Assembly (NCBI GenBank): GCA_007130145.1
Contig: SLSY01000012.1
Coordinates: 1-39,550, forward strand
DNA length: 39,550 nucleotides
Direction of reading: 5' to 3'
From: Bacillota bacterium
GTDB lineage: Bacteria > Bacillota > Sulfobacillia > UBA8153
Shown here: one piece after another, positions 7,834-16,529 of the stretch
How positions within the stretch are numbered: the stretch's first letter is position 1
Layout: each line of letters opens with the position of its first letter
Made by a program: the position numbers and the translations under genes
The notes under the pieces: model-generated
The model's input: only the letters and a program-made list of their open reading frames with translations
Databases searched by the model: none
What the model was told of the DNA's origin: nothing

Positions 7834-9230
7834 ATCAGTATGATGTAGTCATTATCGGCAGTGGTCCTGGCGGCTATGTGGCCGCATTGCGCGCCGCCCA
7901 ACTCGGCGGCAAGGTTGCAGTCGTGGAAGGAGATAGATTAGGGGGCACGTGCCTCAACCGTGGATGTATTCCCACGAAGGCCCTGGTCCGCTCGGCCACT
8001 CTCTTTGCCGAGATGGAGCATGCCAGCAAATTCGGAGTCAAGGTGGATGAGTACTCTTTAGACCTCCCGAAAGTGATGGAACACAAGGAACGGACGGTAG
8101 ACCAACTGGTCGGAGGCGTGGAGAAACTGTTAAACAGTGCCGGCGTGGACGTGTATCGAGGCCGGGGACAGCTCCTGTCAGCCGATAAGGTGAGTATTTC
8201 CCACAATGGGGATACAGTGGAGATTTCGGCGCGAAACATCATTGTCGCTACAGGTGCTAAGCCCATGCTGCCACCGGTAGATCAGGCCAGTTTGGAGCAT
8301 ACCATCTCCAGCGACGATGCTTTATCTTTGGAACGTGTTCCCGAGACGATGCTGGTGATCGGGGGTGGAGTTCTCGGTGTGGAGTTTGCCTGTATTTGGA
8401 ATGCCTTTGGCGCCAAAGTAGACATGGTCAAGCGGTCGCCTCTGATTCTCCCGGCCATTGACGAGGAAATATCCCGCCGCCTCATGTCCAGTCTGCGTCG
8501 CAAGGGCATCAAGGTCAACAGCGGTATCTACGTCAAGGAGATTCAAGACATCGGTGGCAAAAAGCGCCTGGTAGCGGATAAGGATGGAAGCGAGATTAGT
8601 TTTGAAGCCGAGACCATTCTGGTAGCCATGGGCCGCATTCCGAACTTTGGCGGTTTGGACTTGGAGGGGCTAGGTGTAGAATACGATAAGAACGGCATTA
8701 AAACCGACGAGTATATGCAAACCAACATTCCTGGGATTTACGCCATCGGCGATGTGGTCGGGAGAACCTACTTAGCCTCGGTGGCTTCGGCCGAGGGCAT
8801 TGTCGCTACCGAACATATGTTTGGACAGCCCCGGAGCATGGACTACAGCGTGGTACCTGGCTGCGTCTTTTCCATCCCCGAGGTGGCTTCGGTGGGCTTG
8901 AAGGAAAGCGAAGTGAAGGCCAAGGGCTATGATTACAAGGTGTCCAAGTTCCCCTTCTCCGCCAACGGACGCGCAGTGTCCATGGGAGAGACAGAAGGTC
9001 TGGTCAAGCTAGTGGCAGAGAAGGATACCAACCGGCTGTTGGGAATGCACATTATGGGCCCACATGCCGACGATCTCATCCACGAGGGCGCCGCGGCCCT
9101 GAGCATGGGAGGGGATGCCAGTAAGCTGGCTCATCTGGTTCACGCCCATCCTACTTTGGCCGAAGCCATTATGGAAGCAGCCCATGGTTTGTTGGGACAG
9201 CCACTGCACCTTGCGCGCATGAAGCGCTAA
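7830..9230 (+). CDS. lpdA: Dihydrolipoyl dehydrogenase (L protein)
   Basis: This FAD flavoprotein reoxidises dihydrolipoyl-GcvH with NAD. The 466-residue product begins with the FAD-binding Rossmann motif VVIIGSGPGGYVAALRAAQ, then the redox-active disulfide GGTCLNRGCIPTKAL (Cys41 and Cys46), an NAD-binding motif VIGGGVLGVEFA, the second FAD motif YAIGDVVG and the C-terminal catalytic HAHPTLAEAIMEA. Its start overlaps the lipM stop (ATGA). Being in the gcv operon, it most likely serves glycine cleavage rather than a 2-oxoacid dehydrogenase. Confidence 0.97.
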   Translation: MNQYDVVIIGSGPGGYVAALRAAQLGGKVAVVEGDRLGGTCLNRGCIPTKALVRSATLFAEMEHASKFGVKVDEYSLDLPKVMEHKERTVDQLVGGVEKLLNSAGVDVYRGRGQLLSADKVSISHNGDTVEISARNIIVATGAKPMLPPVDQASLEHTISSDDALSLERVPETMLVIGGGVLGVEFACIWNAFGAKVDMVKRSPLILPAIDEEISRRLMSSLRRKGIKVNSGIYVKEIQDIGGKKRLVADKDGSEISFEAETILVAMGRIPNFGGLDLEGLGVEYDKNGIKTDEYMQTNIPGIYAIGDVVGRTYLASVASAEGIVATEHMFGQPRSMDYSVVPGCVFSIPEVASVGLKESEVKAKGYDYKVSKFPFSANGRAVSMGETEGLVKLVAEKDTNRLLGMHIMGPHADDLIHEGAAALSMGGDASKLAHLVHAHPTLAEAIMEAAHGLLGQPLHLARMKR

Positions 9231-9251
9231 AGGAGAAAGCGAGGATTCATC

Positions 9252-10490
9252 ATGGAGAATCTGAAATCGGTTGATCCAGAACTGTTTGCTCATATGCAGG
9301 CCGAGAAAAAGCGGCAGGCTGAAGTGGTCGAACTGATTGCTTCAGAAAACATTGTCAGTCAGGCTGTTATGGAGGCAGCTGGCAGCGTACTCACCAACAA
9401 GTACGCAGAAGGCTATCCGGGCAAACGTTATTATGGGGGTTGCGAGCATGTGGATGAGGTCGAAGAACTGGCCCGGCAGCGAGCCAAGAGCCTCTTTGGT
9501 GCCGAACATGCCAACGTACAGCCTCATTCTGGAACACAGGCCAATATGGCAGTCTTCTTCGCTGCTCTCAAGCCAGGTGACCGCATTCTGGGTATGAATC
9601 TCAGTCATGGTGGTCATCTCACTCATGGGAGTCCCGTGAGTATGTCGGGCAAGTGGTTTGATGTTAGTTTCTACGGGGTCGATCCGGAAGATGAGAGAAT
9701 TGACTATGACCGTGTGTATGAGCTCGCACTGAAAGCAAAGCCCCGTCTCATCATCGCGGGGGCGAGCGCCTATTCCCGCACCATAGATTTTGCCAAGTTT
9801 CGCAGCATAGCTAACGAGGTCGATGCCTATCTCATGGTAGATATGGCCCACATTGCGGGCCTGGTAGCTACAGGTTTGCATTCCAATCCCGTGCCCCATG
9901 CCCACTTTGTGACCACAACCACCCACAAGACCCTGCGTGGTCCGAGAGGCGGCATGGTCCTTTCTACCGCTGAATGGGGAAAGGCTATCGATAAGGCGTT
10001 GTTTCCTGGCATTCAGGGTGGTCCTCTCATGCATATCATAGCGGCCAAGGCTGTGGCACTGGGCGAGGCGCTGCGTCCTGAATTTGTCGATTATCAGCGT
10101 CAAGTGATGCAAAATGCTTCCCGTCTGGCACGGGAGCTTGAGGCATTGGGCTATCGCATTTGCTCGGGTGGAACCGACAATCATCTCATGTTGGTCGATC
10201 TATCCGGCAAGGAGATCACCGGACAAAGGGCTGAATCGTTGTTGGATCACTGCCACATTACCGTAAATAAGAATTCTATCCCTTACGATAAGCGCAGTCC
10301 GCGGGTTACCAGTGGGATTCGCATTGGTACTCCAGCTGTCACCACTCGTGGTATGGGCGAAGAAGAGATGGTTCTCATTGCCCAGCTCATCGACCAGGCT
10401 ATCATGGGGAGAGAAGACGAAGAGGGTCAAGAAGAGACAAGGGAACAAGCACGCCGGCTGTGTCGCGCATTTCCCTTGCCGGTAGAATAG
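9252..10490 (+). CDS. glyA: Serine hydroxymethyltransferase
   Basis: GlyA interconverts serine and glycine using tetrahydrofolate and PLP. The 412-residue product shows [41 protein letters not shown] and the PLP motif [15 protein letters not shown] with Lys226. It follows lpdA by 21 bases with an AAAGGAG/GAGGA ribosome-binding region, so it is most likely co-transcribed with the gcv operon. Combined with the cleavage system, it lets the cell turn two glycines into serine, or serine into C1 units. The last 20 residues ([18 protein letters not shown]...) are charged and family-variable. Confidence 0.97.
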   Translation: MENLKSVDPELFAHMQAEKKRQAEVVELIASENIVSQAVMEAAGSVLTNKYAEGYPGKRYYGGCEHVDEVEELARQRAKSLFGAEHANVQPHSGTQANMAVFFAALKPGDRILGMNLSHGGHLTHGSPVSMSGKWFDVSFYGVDPEDERIDYDRVYELALKAKPRLIIAGASAYSRTIDFAKFRSIANEVDAYLMVDMAHIAGLVATGLHSNPVPHAHFVTTTTHKTLRGPRGGMVLSTAEWGKAIDKALFPGIQGGPLMHIIAAKAVALGEALRPEFVDYQRQVMQNASRLARELEALGYRICSGGTDNHLMLVDLSGKEITGQRAESLLDHCHITVNKNSIPYDKRSPRVTSGIRIGTPAVTTRGMGEEEMVLIAQLIDQAIMGREDEEGQEETREQARRLCRAFPLPVE

Positions 10491-10562
10491 CCTGTCGAAT
10501 GGGAGAAGCAACCAGATGAGCTACCGTCCACTCCCTGACAACATTCGCTGGTCCTCTTGTCT

Positions 10563-10568
10563 ATAATG
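10563..10568 (+). promoter_or_regulatory. Candidate -10 element (TATAAT) before the AbrB-like gene
   Basis: A perfect TATAAT lies 34 bases before the chosen GTG start. The best -35-like match, CTGACA at 10535-10540, is 22 bases away, which is too far, and nothing good sits at 17. The promoter therefore remains a weak call. Confidence 0.35.
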
Positions 10569-10601
10569 AGGAGGAATCCAGCAACGAGGGAGTGTTGTGA
10601 C

Positions 10602-10811
10602 GTGAGCAAGGGCAACGGAAAGAAGGCGGATAGGGATTCTCTCGACGACGGGGAGATGGTTTCCCAAAGCGATCGGACAGTTGTCGTGCAAGAAGGCGGA
10701 CGAATCAGGATCCCTGCTGCCTTATACAACCGCATAGGAGCTAGCATCGGCGGATATGTCAGAATTCGGAAGATCGGGAGTGCCCTGGTTATCGAGAGGA
10801 TAGAGAACTAG
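10602..10811 (+). CDS. AbrB/SpoVT-like small DNA-binding protein
   Basis: A 69-residue protein whose C-terminal half (RTVVVQEGGRIRIPAALYNRIGAS, then GGYVRIRKIGSALVIERI) matches the swapped-hairpin AbrB/MazE/SpoVT DNA-binding fold, in which GRIxIPAxLR is typical. The N-terminal 25 residues are charged and unassigned. The GTG at 10602 was chosen because CGAGGGAG lies about 8-12 bases upstream; an open frame reaching back to 10557 has no ribosome binding site. It sits alone between glyA and efp. Such proteins act as transition-state regulators or as antitoxins. No toxin gene is adjacent, so a regulatory role is more likely, but its target is unknown. Confidence 0.72.
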   Translation: MSKGNGKKADRDSLDDGEMVSQSDRTVVVQEGGRIRIPAALYNRIGASIGGYVRIRKIGSALVIERIEN

Positions 10812-10844
10812 ATCATAGTTGGTGTGCAGGCATCCCCTGTCTTG

Positions 10845-10853
10845 TGATAGAAT
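10845..10853 (+). promoter_or_regulatory. Candidate extended -10 promoter of efp
   Basis: TGATAGAAT fits an extended -10 element (TGn plus TAGAAT), about 68 bases before the efp start. There is no good -35 at 16-18 bases. The position, just after the AbrB-like gene in a 109-base gap, is suitable for an efp promoter. Confidence 0.4.
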
Positions 10854-10920
10854 CATTATGAAGCAGCGGACAAGTTACGCCCGTGAATGTTATAGCCTTA
10901 GGTAAACAAGGGGGACGCGT

Positions 10921-11481
10921 ATGATTTCCACCAACGACTTTCGCACCGGTATGACCATAGAAATAGAAGGCGAAGTCCTGTACGTCGTTGATTTCCAACA
11001 CGTCAAGCCCGGGAAGGGCGCTGCCTTTGTTCGCACCAAACTCAAGAACGTACGAACCGGGGCTGTGACGGAGCGTACCTTCAATGCCGGTGAGAAAATC
11101 CCTCGTGCTCATCTCGAGCGCCGGGAGGTACAGTATCTTTATTCGGCAGATGATCAGTATCACTTCATGGATATGGAAACCTATCACCAGCTGGCTCTGA
11201 ACCGTGAGCAACTCGGAGATGCGCTTAACTACCTCATTGACAATATGAACATCTGGATCCTGCAGCATGGGGATCGACACATTGGCATAGAGATCCCCAA
11301 TTCTGTCGAGTTGGAAGTGGTGGAAACAGATCCGGGCCTCAAAGGAGATACGGCGACCGGCGGCACAAAGCCAGCGCGGGTGGAAACGGGATTGCAGGTC
11401 CGCGTCCCATTGTTCATCAACGTGGGCGATCGTGTTCGTGTCGATACGCGGACGGGGACCTACATGGAGAGGGTGACCTAG
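10921..11481 (+). CDS. efp: Translation elongation factor P
   Basis: EF-P relieves ribosome stalling at polyproline stretches. The 186-residue product has the three-domain family pattern: an N-terminal KOW-like domain starting [38 protein letters not shown] in this order, an OB domain, and the C-terminal signature [32 protein letters not shown]. Lys32 sits at the tip of the loop that is modified in many bacteria. The ATG follows AGGGGGAC by 5 bases. The neighbourhood efp / CD1247-like / spoIIIA is common in spore-forming clostridia. Confidence 0.97.
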   Translation: MISTNDFRTGMTIEIEGEVLYVVDFQHVKPGKGAAFVRTKLKNVRTGAVTERTFNAGEKIPRAHLERREVQYLYSADDQYHFMDMETYHQLALNREQLGDALNYLIDNMNIWILQHGDRHIGIEIPNSVELEVVETDPGLKGDTATGGTKPARVETGLQVRVPLFINVGDRVRVDTRTGTYMERVT

Positions 11482-11560
11482 TATAGTAGACCCGCGGCGA
11501 GGATATGGTAGAAGGATGTCAGGTATTCACAAGTACGTTTCATTGTTAGGAGGCGATGAG

Positions 11561-11986
11561 GTGGATAACCTCAAGGAGAAGGTAGCATATCTACAGGGTT
11601 TAGCACAGGGAGTGCAATTAGGCGATTCCAAGGAAGCACGCGTTTTGAGCGAGGTAATCAACACATTACAGGTGATGGCGGAGGCCATTGACAACTTGCA
11701 GCTGAATCAAGCAGAGGTCGAAGAATACTTGGTCAGCATGGATGAGGATCTCGCCGATCTAGAAACGGATGTGTACGATGACGAGGACGACGATGCCGAT
11801 GCTGAATTCCTGGAGATGACCTGTCCGAATTGCAGCGAAGAACTGTATTTTGATCAACTGCTTTTGGACGATGATGAGGTGACCGAGCTCGTCTGTCCTT
11901 CTTGCGGACAAGTAATCTATGAGGATGATGACTGGTACGAGGAAGAAGAGGGCATATCACCCCCTGAGACCGAAGAGAACGACTGA
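11561..11986 (+). CDS. CD1247-like protein with acidic linker and zinc ribbon
   Basis: A 141-residue protein with an N-terminal helical domain (DNLKEKVAYLQGLAQG, as in the CD1247 N-terminal family), a strongly acidic middle (DVYDDEDDDADAEF) and a zinc ribbon formed by CPNC and CPSC. The function is unknown. The family is common in clostridia next to efp and spoIIIAA, which suggests a role in sporulation or in translation. The GTG at 11561 was chosen because AGGAGGCG lies about 5 bases upstream and homologues, as I recall them, start near this point; an ATG at 11516 would add 15 residues without a good ribosome binding site. Confidence 0.82.
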   Translation: MDNLKEKVAYLQGLAQGVQLGDSKEARVLSEVINTLQVMAEAIDNLQLNQAEVEEYLVSMDEDLADLETDVYDDEDDDADAEFLEMTCPNCSEELYFDQLLLDDDEVTELVCPSCGQVIYEDDDWYEEEEGISPPETEEND

Positions 11987-12015
11987 TCGGAAAGAGCCTC
12001 CAACTGAGACAGTTG

Positions 12016-12059
12016 GCATAATCTGGTGGCTGGACAAATAGTATACATTGTCCAGCCAC
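12016..12059 (+). promoter_or_regulatory. Hairpin with sigma-E-like promoter elements before spoIIIAA
   Basis: GTGGCTGGACA (12026-12036) pairs perfectly with TGTCCAGCCAC (12049-12059) around a 12-base loop. GCATAATC (12016-12023) resembles the sigma-E -35 consensus GHATANTT, and TATACATT (12042-12049), in the loop, resembles the -10 consensus CATACAHT, each with one mismatch. The 18-base gap is longer than the usual spacing of about 14, so the promoter call is tentative. No T-tract follows the hairpin. In Bacillus, spoIIIA is transcribed by sigma-E in the mother cell. Confidence 0.4.
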
Positions 12060-12089
12060 TATCCGATTGTGCGGGAGGAGGCACCCATT

Positions 12090-13070
12090 GTGACGCATGC
12101 ATGGTTCGATGGAGTGAAGAGCCAAGTGCTTCCCCTATTGGCACCCCGTTTGCGCCAGCCCTTGAACGACTGGATGGAACAGGCCTCGAGTCAAGCGGTG
12201 CTGGGCATGGAAGAATGGCGCTTGCGCACGGGCCAGCCCCCCCTCATCATCACTTCCCAGAGAGATTACCCCATCATGCGAGGGTCTTGCAACACGCCGT
12301 TGATGGTGGAATCCGAAGACCTTGAACTCACGTTGCAACTGATGACCCGCTACTCTCCCTATGCACACCAGGAAGAGATGCGGCATCTCTTCCTGGCTCT
12401 ACCGGGTGGACACCGGGTGGGTCTCGCCGGGCAAGTGCTATCAGAGAACGGTTCTGTCAGGCTCTTGCAGCACGTATCGTCCATGAACATCCGTTTAGCT
12501 CGTTCAGTAGCCGGATGTGCCCAAACCGTGATTGGTCGTATCCTGCAGGATAAGAGGCCGGCCAGTACGCTGATCATATCACCGCCCGGTTGTGGGAAGA
12601 CAACCTTGCTCAGAGACCTGGCCCGTCTGTCCAGCAATGGATTTGACAAAGAGGGGGTTGTCGCGAGTCGGGTTGGCATTGTTGATGAGCGCTCAGAAGT
12701 AGCAGCCTGCTTACGGGGGATTCCCCAACACGATGTGGGGATGAACACCGATGTCCTCGATGGTTGCCCCAAGCCAATTGGTATGGGTCTCATGATCCGG
12801 TGCATGAACCCTGAGATCATTGTGGTCGATGAAATCGGTTCGCCCCAGGACACCGAGGCCGTCCTCGATGCTCTCAACGCAGGTGTACGCCTCCTCACTA
12901 CAGCCCACGGCCAGGATGTAGACGATATCATGCAAAGACCTCAGCTGCGAAGACTCACGCAGACCGTGCAATTCTCACACTTTGTCATCCTGTCGCGACG
13001 GCGGGGTCCAGGAACCATCGAGAGAATACTCCCGGCAACAAGAGACGCCAGAGGGAGTAAGTCGGAGTGA
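12090..13070 (+). CDS. spoIIIAA: Stage III sporulation protein AA (ATPase)
   Basis: SpoIIIAA is the secretion-type ATPase of the SpoIIIA-SpoIIQ channel linking mother cell and forespore. The 326-residue product has EEWRLRTGQPPLI near residue 41, a Walker A motif SPPGCGKTTLLRDLARL near 164-180, GIVDERSEVAA, and a Walker B motif PEIIVVDEIG at 241-250. The GTG at 12090 follows GGGAGGAG by about 9 bases. A frame back to 12048 has no ribosome binding site and would begin inside the upstream hairpin. The stop overlaps the spoIIIAB start (GTGA). Confidence 0.95.
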   Translation: MTHAWFDGVKSQVLPLLAPRLRQPLNDWMEQASSQAVLGMEEWRLRTGQPPLIITSQRDYPIMRGSCNTPLMVESEDLELTLQLMTRYSPYAHQEEMRHLFLALPGGHRVGLAGQVLSENGSVRLLQHVSSMNIRLARSVAGCAQTVIGRILQDKRPASTLIISPPGCGKTTLLRDLARLSSNGFDKEGVVASRVGIVDERSEVAACLRGIPQHDVGMNTDVLDGCPKPIGMGLMIRCMNPEIIVVDEIGSPQDTEAVLDALNAGVRLLTTAHGQDVDDIMQRPQLRRLTQTVQFSHFVILSRRRGPGTIERILPATRDARGSKSE

Positions 13071-13591
13071 ACGCGATACGCTGGATAGGAGCAGTGCTTC
13101 TGGTAGGAGCCGGTTCACTATGGGGCTACGTCACGGCCGAAGCGCTCAAGCGCCGCCCCGAACAGCTCAGCTCCTTTCAACGCAGCTTGGAGTTGGTCAA
13201 GAGCGAAGTGGGCTACGGTCTCGTTGCTTTGAGCACAGCCTGGGAGCGAGCATCCAGACAAGAAGATGGTCCCGTGGGAGAAACCTTTCGTCAGGCCGCG
13301 CTGTTGCTGAACACGGGGGAGGTGGAGTCAGCCCAGAGGGCTTGGGAACTTGGCCTGCAGAGTCAAGTGGCAAACCTCGTGCTATGCCGTGAGGATCTCG
13401 AAGTCCTAAGAGGACTCGGCCCCGTGTTGATGCTCATGAGTTCCCAAGAGCAATGTCGTCACCTCGAATTGATATGCACGCGCCTGCGAATGCTCGAATC
13501 GGCGGCCATTAAACACGCCACGCGTTACGCGCAACTCACGTTAAACCTGGGCATACTTGGCGCCTTGGCCTTGACCATTGTATTGCTGTGA
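13067..13591 (+). CDS. spoIIIAB: Stage III sporulation protein AB
   Basis: A 174-residue membrane protein with an N-terminal hydrophobic segment (IGAVLLVGAGSLWGYVTA), the family motif RRPEQLSSFQRSLELVKSEVGYG, and a C-terminal hydrophobic helix (LNLGILGALALTIVLL). This is the GspF-like component of the SpoIIIA channel. It starts at a GTG overlapping the spoIIIAA stop and is followed 13 bases later by spoIIIAC. The length is normal. Confidence 0.93.
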   Translation: MNAIRWIGAVLLVGAGSLWGYVTAEALKRRPEQLSSFQRSLELVKSEVGYGLVALSTAWERASRQEDGPVGETFRQAALLLNTGEVESAQRAWELGLQSQVANLVLCREDLEVLRGLGPVLMLMSSQEQCRHLELICTRLRMLESAAIKHATRYAQLTLNLGILGALALTIVLL

Positions 13592-13604
13592 AGGAGGTAG
13601 GCCA

Positions 13605-13802
13605 GTGAATATCGAGCTGGTGTTCCAGATTGCTTCATTGGCCATCATCGTCTCAGTGTTTCACACTCTACTCAAGCAAGCCGGGAAAGAGGAGTTCGCC
13701 TGGTTGCTCACGCTGGTGAGTATCGCCCTGGTCTTGAGCATGGCGATCCGCGTGATTAGTGACTTCTTCGATGCCGTTCGCAGTATGTTTCACCTATATT
13801 AG
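13605..13802 (+). CDS. spoIIIAC: Stage III sporulation protein AC
   Basis: A 65-residue protein made of two hydrophobic helices (FQIASLAIIVSVFHTLLKQ and FAWLLTLVSIALVLSMAIRV), with the family motif QAGKEEFA between them. The GTG at 13605 follows AAGGAGGT by 6 bases. Both the size and the position between AB and AD are as expected for this channel subunit. Confidence 0.93.
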   Translation: MNIELVFQIASLAIIVSVFHTLLKQAGKEEFAWLLTLVSIALVLSMAIRVISDFFDAVRSMFHLY

Positions 13803-13835
13803 AAAGGTTGGATCTACCAAGAGGGGTGTGCCTAA

Positions 13836-14222
13836 TTGGAAGTAGTTCAGATCGCTGCCTTCGGCATTGTCTCCGTGGTGCTGCTGGTGTTGTTGCGCCA
13901 GCAAAGGCCCGAGCTGGCGATTCAGCTGGCCCTTGTCGCCGGTGTCGGCATCTTCGCCATGGTCGTTCCCAAGCTGTTTCTGATTCTAGAGGTGTTATCG
14001 GATCTGGCAGATCAAGCGGGCATCGCGCCTGCGTACGCCAACAGTGTACTCAAGATTGTTGGCATCGCCTACATCGCCGACTTCGGAGGGCAAATATGTC
14101 GTGATGCGGGAGAAAACGCCATCGCGTCTCGCGTGGAGCTGGCTGGGAAAGTCATTATTCTCTTGCTGGCATTGCCCATCATCAGAGGCATTCTTGACCT
14201 CATAAACTCACTCTTGCGTTGA
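13836..14222 (+). CDS. spoIIIAD: Stage III sporulation protein AD
   Basis: A 128-residue polytopic membrane protein beginning MEVVQIAAFGIVSVVLLVLLRQQRPE (written here across its first hydrophobic helix), with the conserved Y-(A)-N-S-V-L-K-I-V-G-I-A-Y segment in the middle followed by GGQICRDAGENAIASRVELAGK, typical of SpoIIIAD. It uses a TTG start with AGAGGGG about 10 bases upstream. It is part of the spoIIIA operon. Confidence 0.92.
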   Translation: MEVVQIAAFGIVSVVLLVLLRQQRPELAIQLALVAGVGIFAMVVPKLFLILEVLSDLADQAGIAPAYANSVLKIVGIAYIADFGGQICRDAGENAIASRVELAGKVIILLLALPIIRGILDLINSLLR

Positions 14223-14234
14223 CTGGGGGAAACC

Positions 14235-15356
14235 ATGCGTACTCTTATGGTTATCGTTGTAGTGGCACTGATGATCCTTTTTCGGATCCATGGTGCCAGA
14301 GCAATGCCCAACGAGGATGAGCCTTTGCACGACTGGTTGTCCGACATTGACCGACAATTGACAGACCACGTACCCGAGTTGGATTGGGGACAAATTCTTC
14401 GCAACCTAGTATCTGGGCGTAGCGGTCTCGACGTTGGTCTCCTCATGTCCCGTCTGCTTGGCCGTGTTACCGCCGAATTCTGGGCTCTAACCGGTCTTTT
14501 GGCTCAGCTTCTGGTTCTGATCATTGCCTGTTCGCTCTTGGAAAACGTGCACACAACACTGAGCAGAACGGGCAGCGGAGAAATTGCATATATGGTCTGT
14601 TACCTGGCTCTGGTTGGAGTAGCCATGGGCTCATTCACAACGACCATGGGCGTTGCTCGAGGTGCCGTCGATTCTCTTGTGAGTTTCTTGGAAGCCCTCC
14701 TTCCTGTGATGGTCACCCTACTGGCCACTTCAGGAGCACCAGCCAGCGCCGGAATGCTTCATCCGTTCATGACGCTTGCCATTTATGGCATCTCGGGCCT
14801 AGTATCTGACGTGGTATTTCCTCTGATCTATGCAGCAGCCGTAGTCGATCTGGTCGGTCACCTTTCTGAGCGGTTTGACATAAGTGGTATGGTCAGTCTG
14901 CTGAAGCAAGTGGCCGTGGGTGTGTTGGGTGTGGCCATGACCGTTTTTTGCGGGGTGATGGTAGTGCAAAGAGCGGCCAGTGGAGTAGCTGACAGCGTGT
15001 CTTTACGAACGGCAAAATACCTGGCTGGTACCTTTGTGCCCATTGTGGGCAAGATGTTCGCCGATACCATGGAGATGGTCTATGTATCATCAGCTTCGCT
15101 TCGTTCGGTCGTAGGAATTGCCGGCTCTGTCGGTGTCTTCTGTGTGGTGGCATTTCCCCTGGCCAAGGTGGTCTCTTTGATCGCCGTATACCGGATTGCT
15201 GCCGCATTGGCTCAACCAGTGGGAGGAGAAAGGGTGAGCAAATGCTTGCATAGCATTGCATCGTTCTTGACGATAGGTGCGATCTGCACGGGGACGGTGG
15301 CTCTCATGTTCATCTTCGCCTTGGCTATGATGGCCAGTGCATCACGGCCATTCTAA
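14235..15356 (+). CDS. spoIIIAE: Stage III sporulation protein AE
   Basis: A 373-residue protein with an N-terminal signal-like helix (LMVIVVVALMILF, then GARAM), a soluble segment and then several membrane helices, the usual build of SpoIIIAE. Conserved pieces include SLLENVHTTL, LEALLPVMVTLLATSGAPASAGMLHP and KYLAGTFVPIVGKMFADTMEMV. The ATG follows CTGGGGGAAA by a few bases, and spoIIIAF follows after 11 bases. Confidence 0.94.
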   Translation: MRTLMVIVVVALMILFRIHGARAMPNEDEPLHDWLSDIDRQLTDHVPELDWGQILRNLVSGRSGLDVGLLMSRLLGRVTAEFWALTGLLAQLLVLIIACSLLENVHTTLSRTGSGEIAYMVCYLALVGVAMGSFTTTMGVARGAVDSLVSFLEALLPVMVTLLATSGAPASAGMLHPFMTLAIYGISGLVSDVVFPLIYAAAVVDLVGHLSERFDISGMVSLLKQVAVGVLGVAMTVFCGVMVVQRAASGVADSVSLRTAKYLAGTFVPIVGKMFADTMEMVYVSSASLRSVVGIAGSVGVFCVVAFPLAKVVSLIAVYRIAAALAQPVGGERVSKCLHSIASFLTIGAICTGTVALMFIFALAMMASASRPF

Positions 15357-15367
15357 GGAGGACCAAC

Positions 15368-15880
15368 ATGAGTTTAATCTATGAGTGGGCTCGCGTGGTA
15401 GCACTGGCCGTGCTCTTTGCGGGATTGATCGAAATGCTCATCACATCTGAAGACATGGCACGGTTTGTCCGGCTCATTCTTGGCATGGTTGTGCTGTTGG
15501 CTATGATCAGTCCGGCCTTGACCCTGGCTGACCGTTCCTGGCTACATACTGATAGCATCATCACTCTGGGCCAGGATCCCTTAGCCGCTGGAAACCGCGC
15601 CTGGCATAAGAGCGTTTCGGGCCAGATTGGTCGCTTAATGGAGAGTATCGAAGGCCTAGGTGACATACAGGTCCGCGTATTCGGTAATGTCGGCGAGGGC
15701 ATTACCAGCATACAATTGCGGGGGAGGATCAGTGGCCAAGAGCAACATCGCACCAGCCAAATCGAGAAGGCCATCACCACAACCCTTGCAGCGTATTATG
15801 GGGTTTTAGAGAAATATGTAGAGTTGCAGCTTGAGGTAGACAGCCCAACTGAGAGAGGTGATGAGTTGCATGGTAGATAA
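15368..15880 (+). CDS. spoIIIAF: Stage III sporulation protein AF
   Basis: A 170-residue protein with two N-terminal membrane helices (VVALAVLFAGLIEMLI and FVRLILGMVVLLAMISP) and a soluble ring-building domain at the C-terminus (IQVRVFGNVGEGITSIQL), as in SpoIIIAF. AAGGAGG lies just upstream of the ATG. It overlaps spoIIIAG by 11 bases. Confidence 0.93.
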   Translation: MSLIYEWARVVALAVLFAGLIEMLITSEDMARFVRLILGMVVLLAMISPALTLADRSWLHTDSIITLGQDPLAAGNRAWHKSVSGQIGRLMESIEGLGDIQVRVFGNVGEGITSIQLRGRISGQEQHRTSQIEKAITTTLAAYYGVLEKYVELQLEVDSPTERGDELHGR

Positions 15881-16439
15881 GAGCAAAGGGCTAACCAAAT
15901 GGGGTCTTTCCTCGCGCAGCTTCCATTTAGTGGCCCTAGGGGTGCTGGGCGTAGTATTATTGGTCATCAGCAGTCTCTCTCCTGGCAGCGATTCCCACGC
16001 GCCAGCCCAGCCGGACACGGCGGATACCTATGTCGCACAGGCCGATTACCACCAAGAACTGACTGACGAATTGCAAGAGGTCTTGAGCCGCATTGCTGGC
16101 GCAGGAAAGGTACGGGTCATCCTCAAACTCTCCTCGCAACCTCTGCAAGTGCTGGCAATGAATCAAACGTCCACGACCCGTGAGACGGAAGAAAGGGACA
16201 GTCAAGGGATTACACGGCAAACAGTGGAGATCACGGAACAGCGACACCCAGTGTTGTCTCGAAATAGCACGGGAGGTGAGATGCCCATCGTCACCACCGT
16301 GAAGAAACCGGGGATTGAAGGCGTCCTGGTGGTTTGCGAGGGAGGGGCTGACTCGCGAGTGAGAAGCCACGTGGTTCGTGCTGTTTCCACCTTGCTCGAT
16401 ATACCCATGTATCGAATTCAAGTGCTGCCCATGGATTGA
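15870..16439 (+). CDS. spoIIIAG: Stage III sporulation protein AG
   Basis: SpoIIIAG forms a large ring in the mother-cell/forespore channel. The 189-residue product has one N-terminal membrane helix (HLVALGVLGVVLLVISSL), the segment ELQEVLSRIAGAGKVRVILKL and the ring-building-motif half KKPGIEGVLVVCEGGADSRVRSHVVRAVSTLLDIPMYRI, shown here in part. ATG 15870 follows GAGAGGTG by about 10 bases; in-frame GTG 15858 and ATG 15861 are possible but would place the ribosome binding site inside or next to the start. Confidence 0.94.
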   Translation: MVDKSKGLTKWGLSSRSFHLVALGVLGVVLLVISSLSPGSDSHAPAQPDTADTYVAQADYHQELTDELQEVLSRIAGAGKVRVILKLSSQPLQVLAMNQTSTTRETEERDSQGITRQTVEITEQRHPVLSRNSTGGEMPIVTTVKKPGIEGVLVVCEGGADSRVRSHVVRAVSTLLDIPMYRIQVLPMD

Positions 16440-16529
16440 ATTCCCTTGGCGAGACGATCCGACAGAATCTTGGCGATACCGGTCAGAGCCCCCATCGGGC
16501 GCCCAACCTGAAGGCAAGGAGGAAACATA

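Noticed and set aside
9342-10184. Long antisense frame (280 codons) opposite glyA
   Set aside because: It lies entirely within a well-conserved glyA on the other strand, with no recognisable motif; typical codon-bias shadow.
12982-13392. Frame of 136 codons overlapping the spoIIIAA/spoIIIAB junction
   Set aside because: Low-complexity arginine/serine/glycine-rich product in another frame of two recognised genes.
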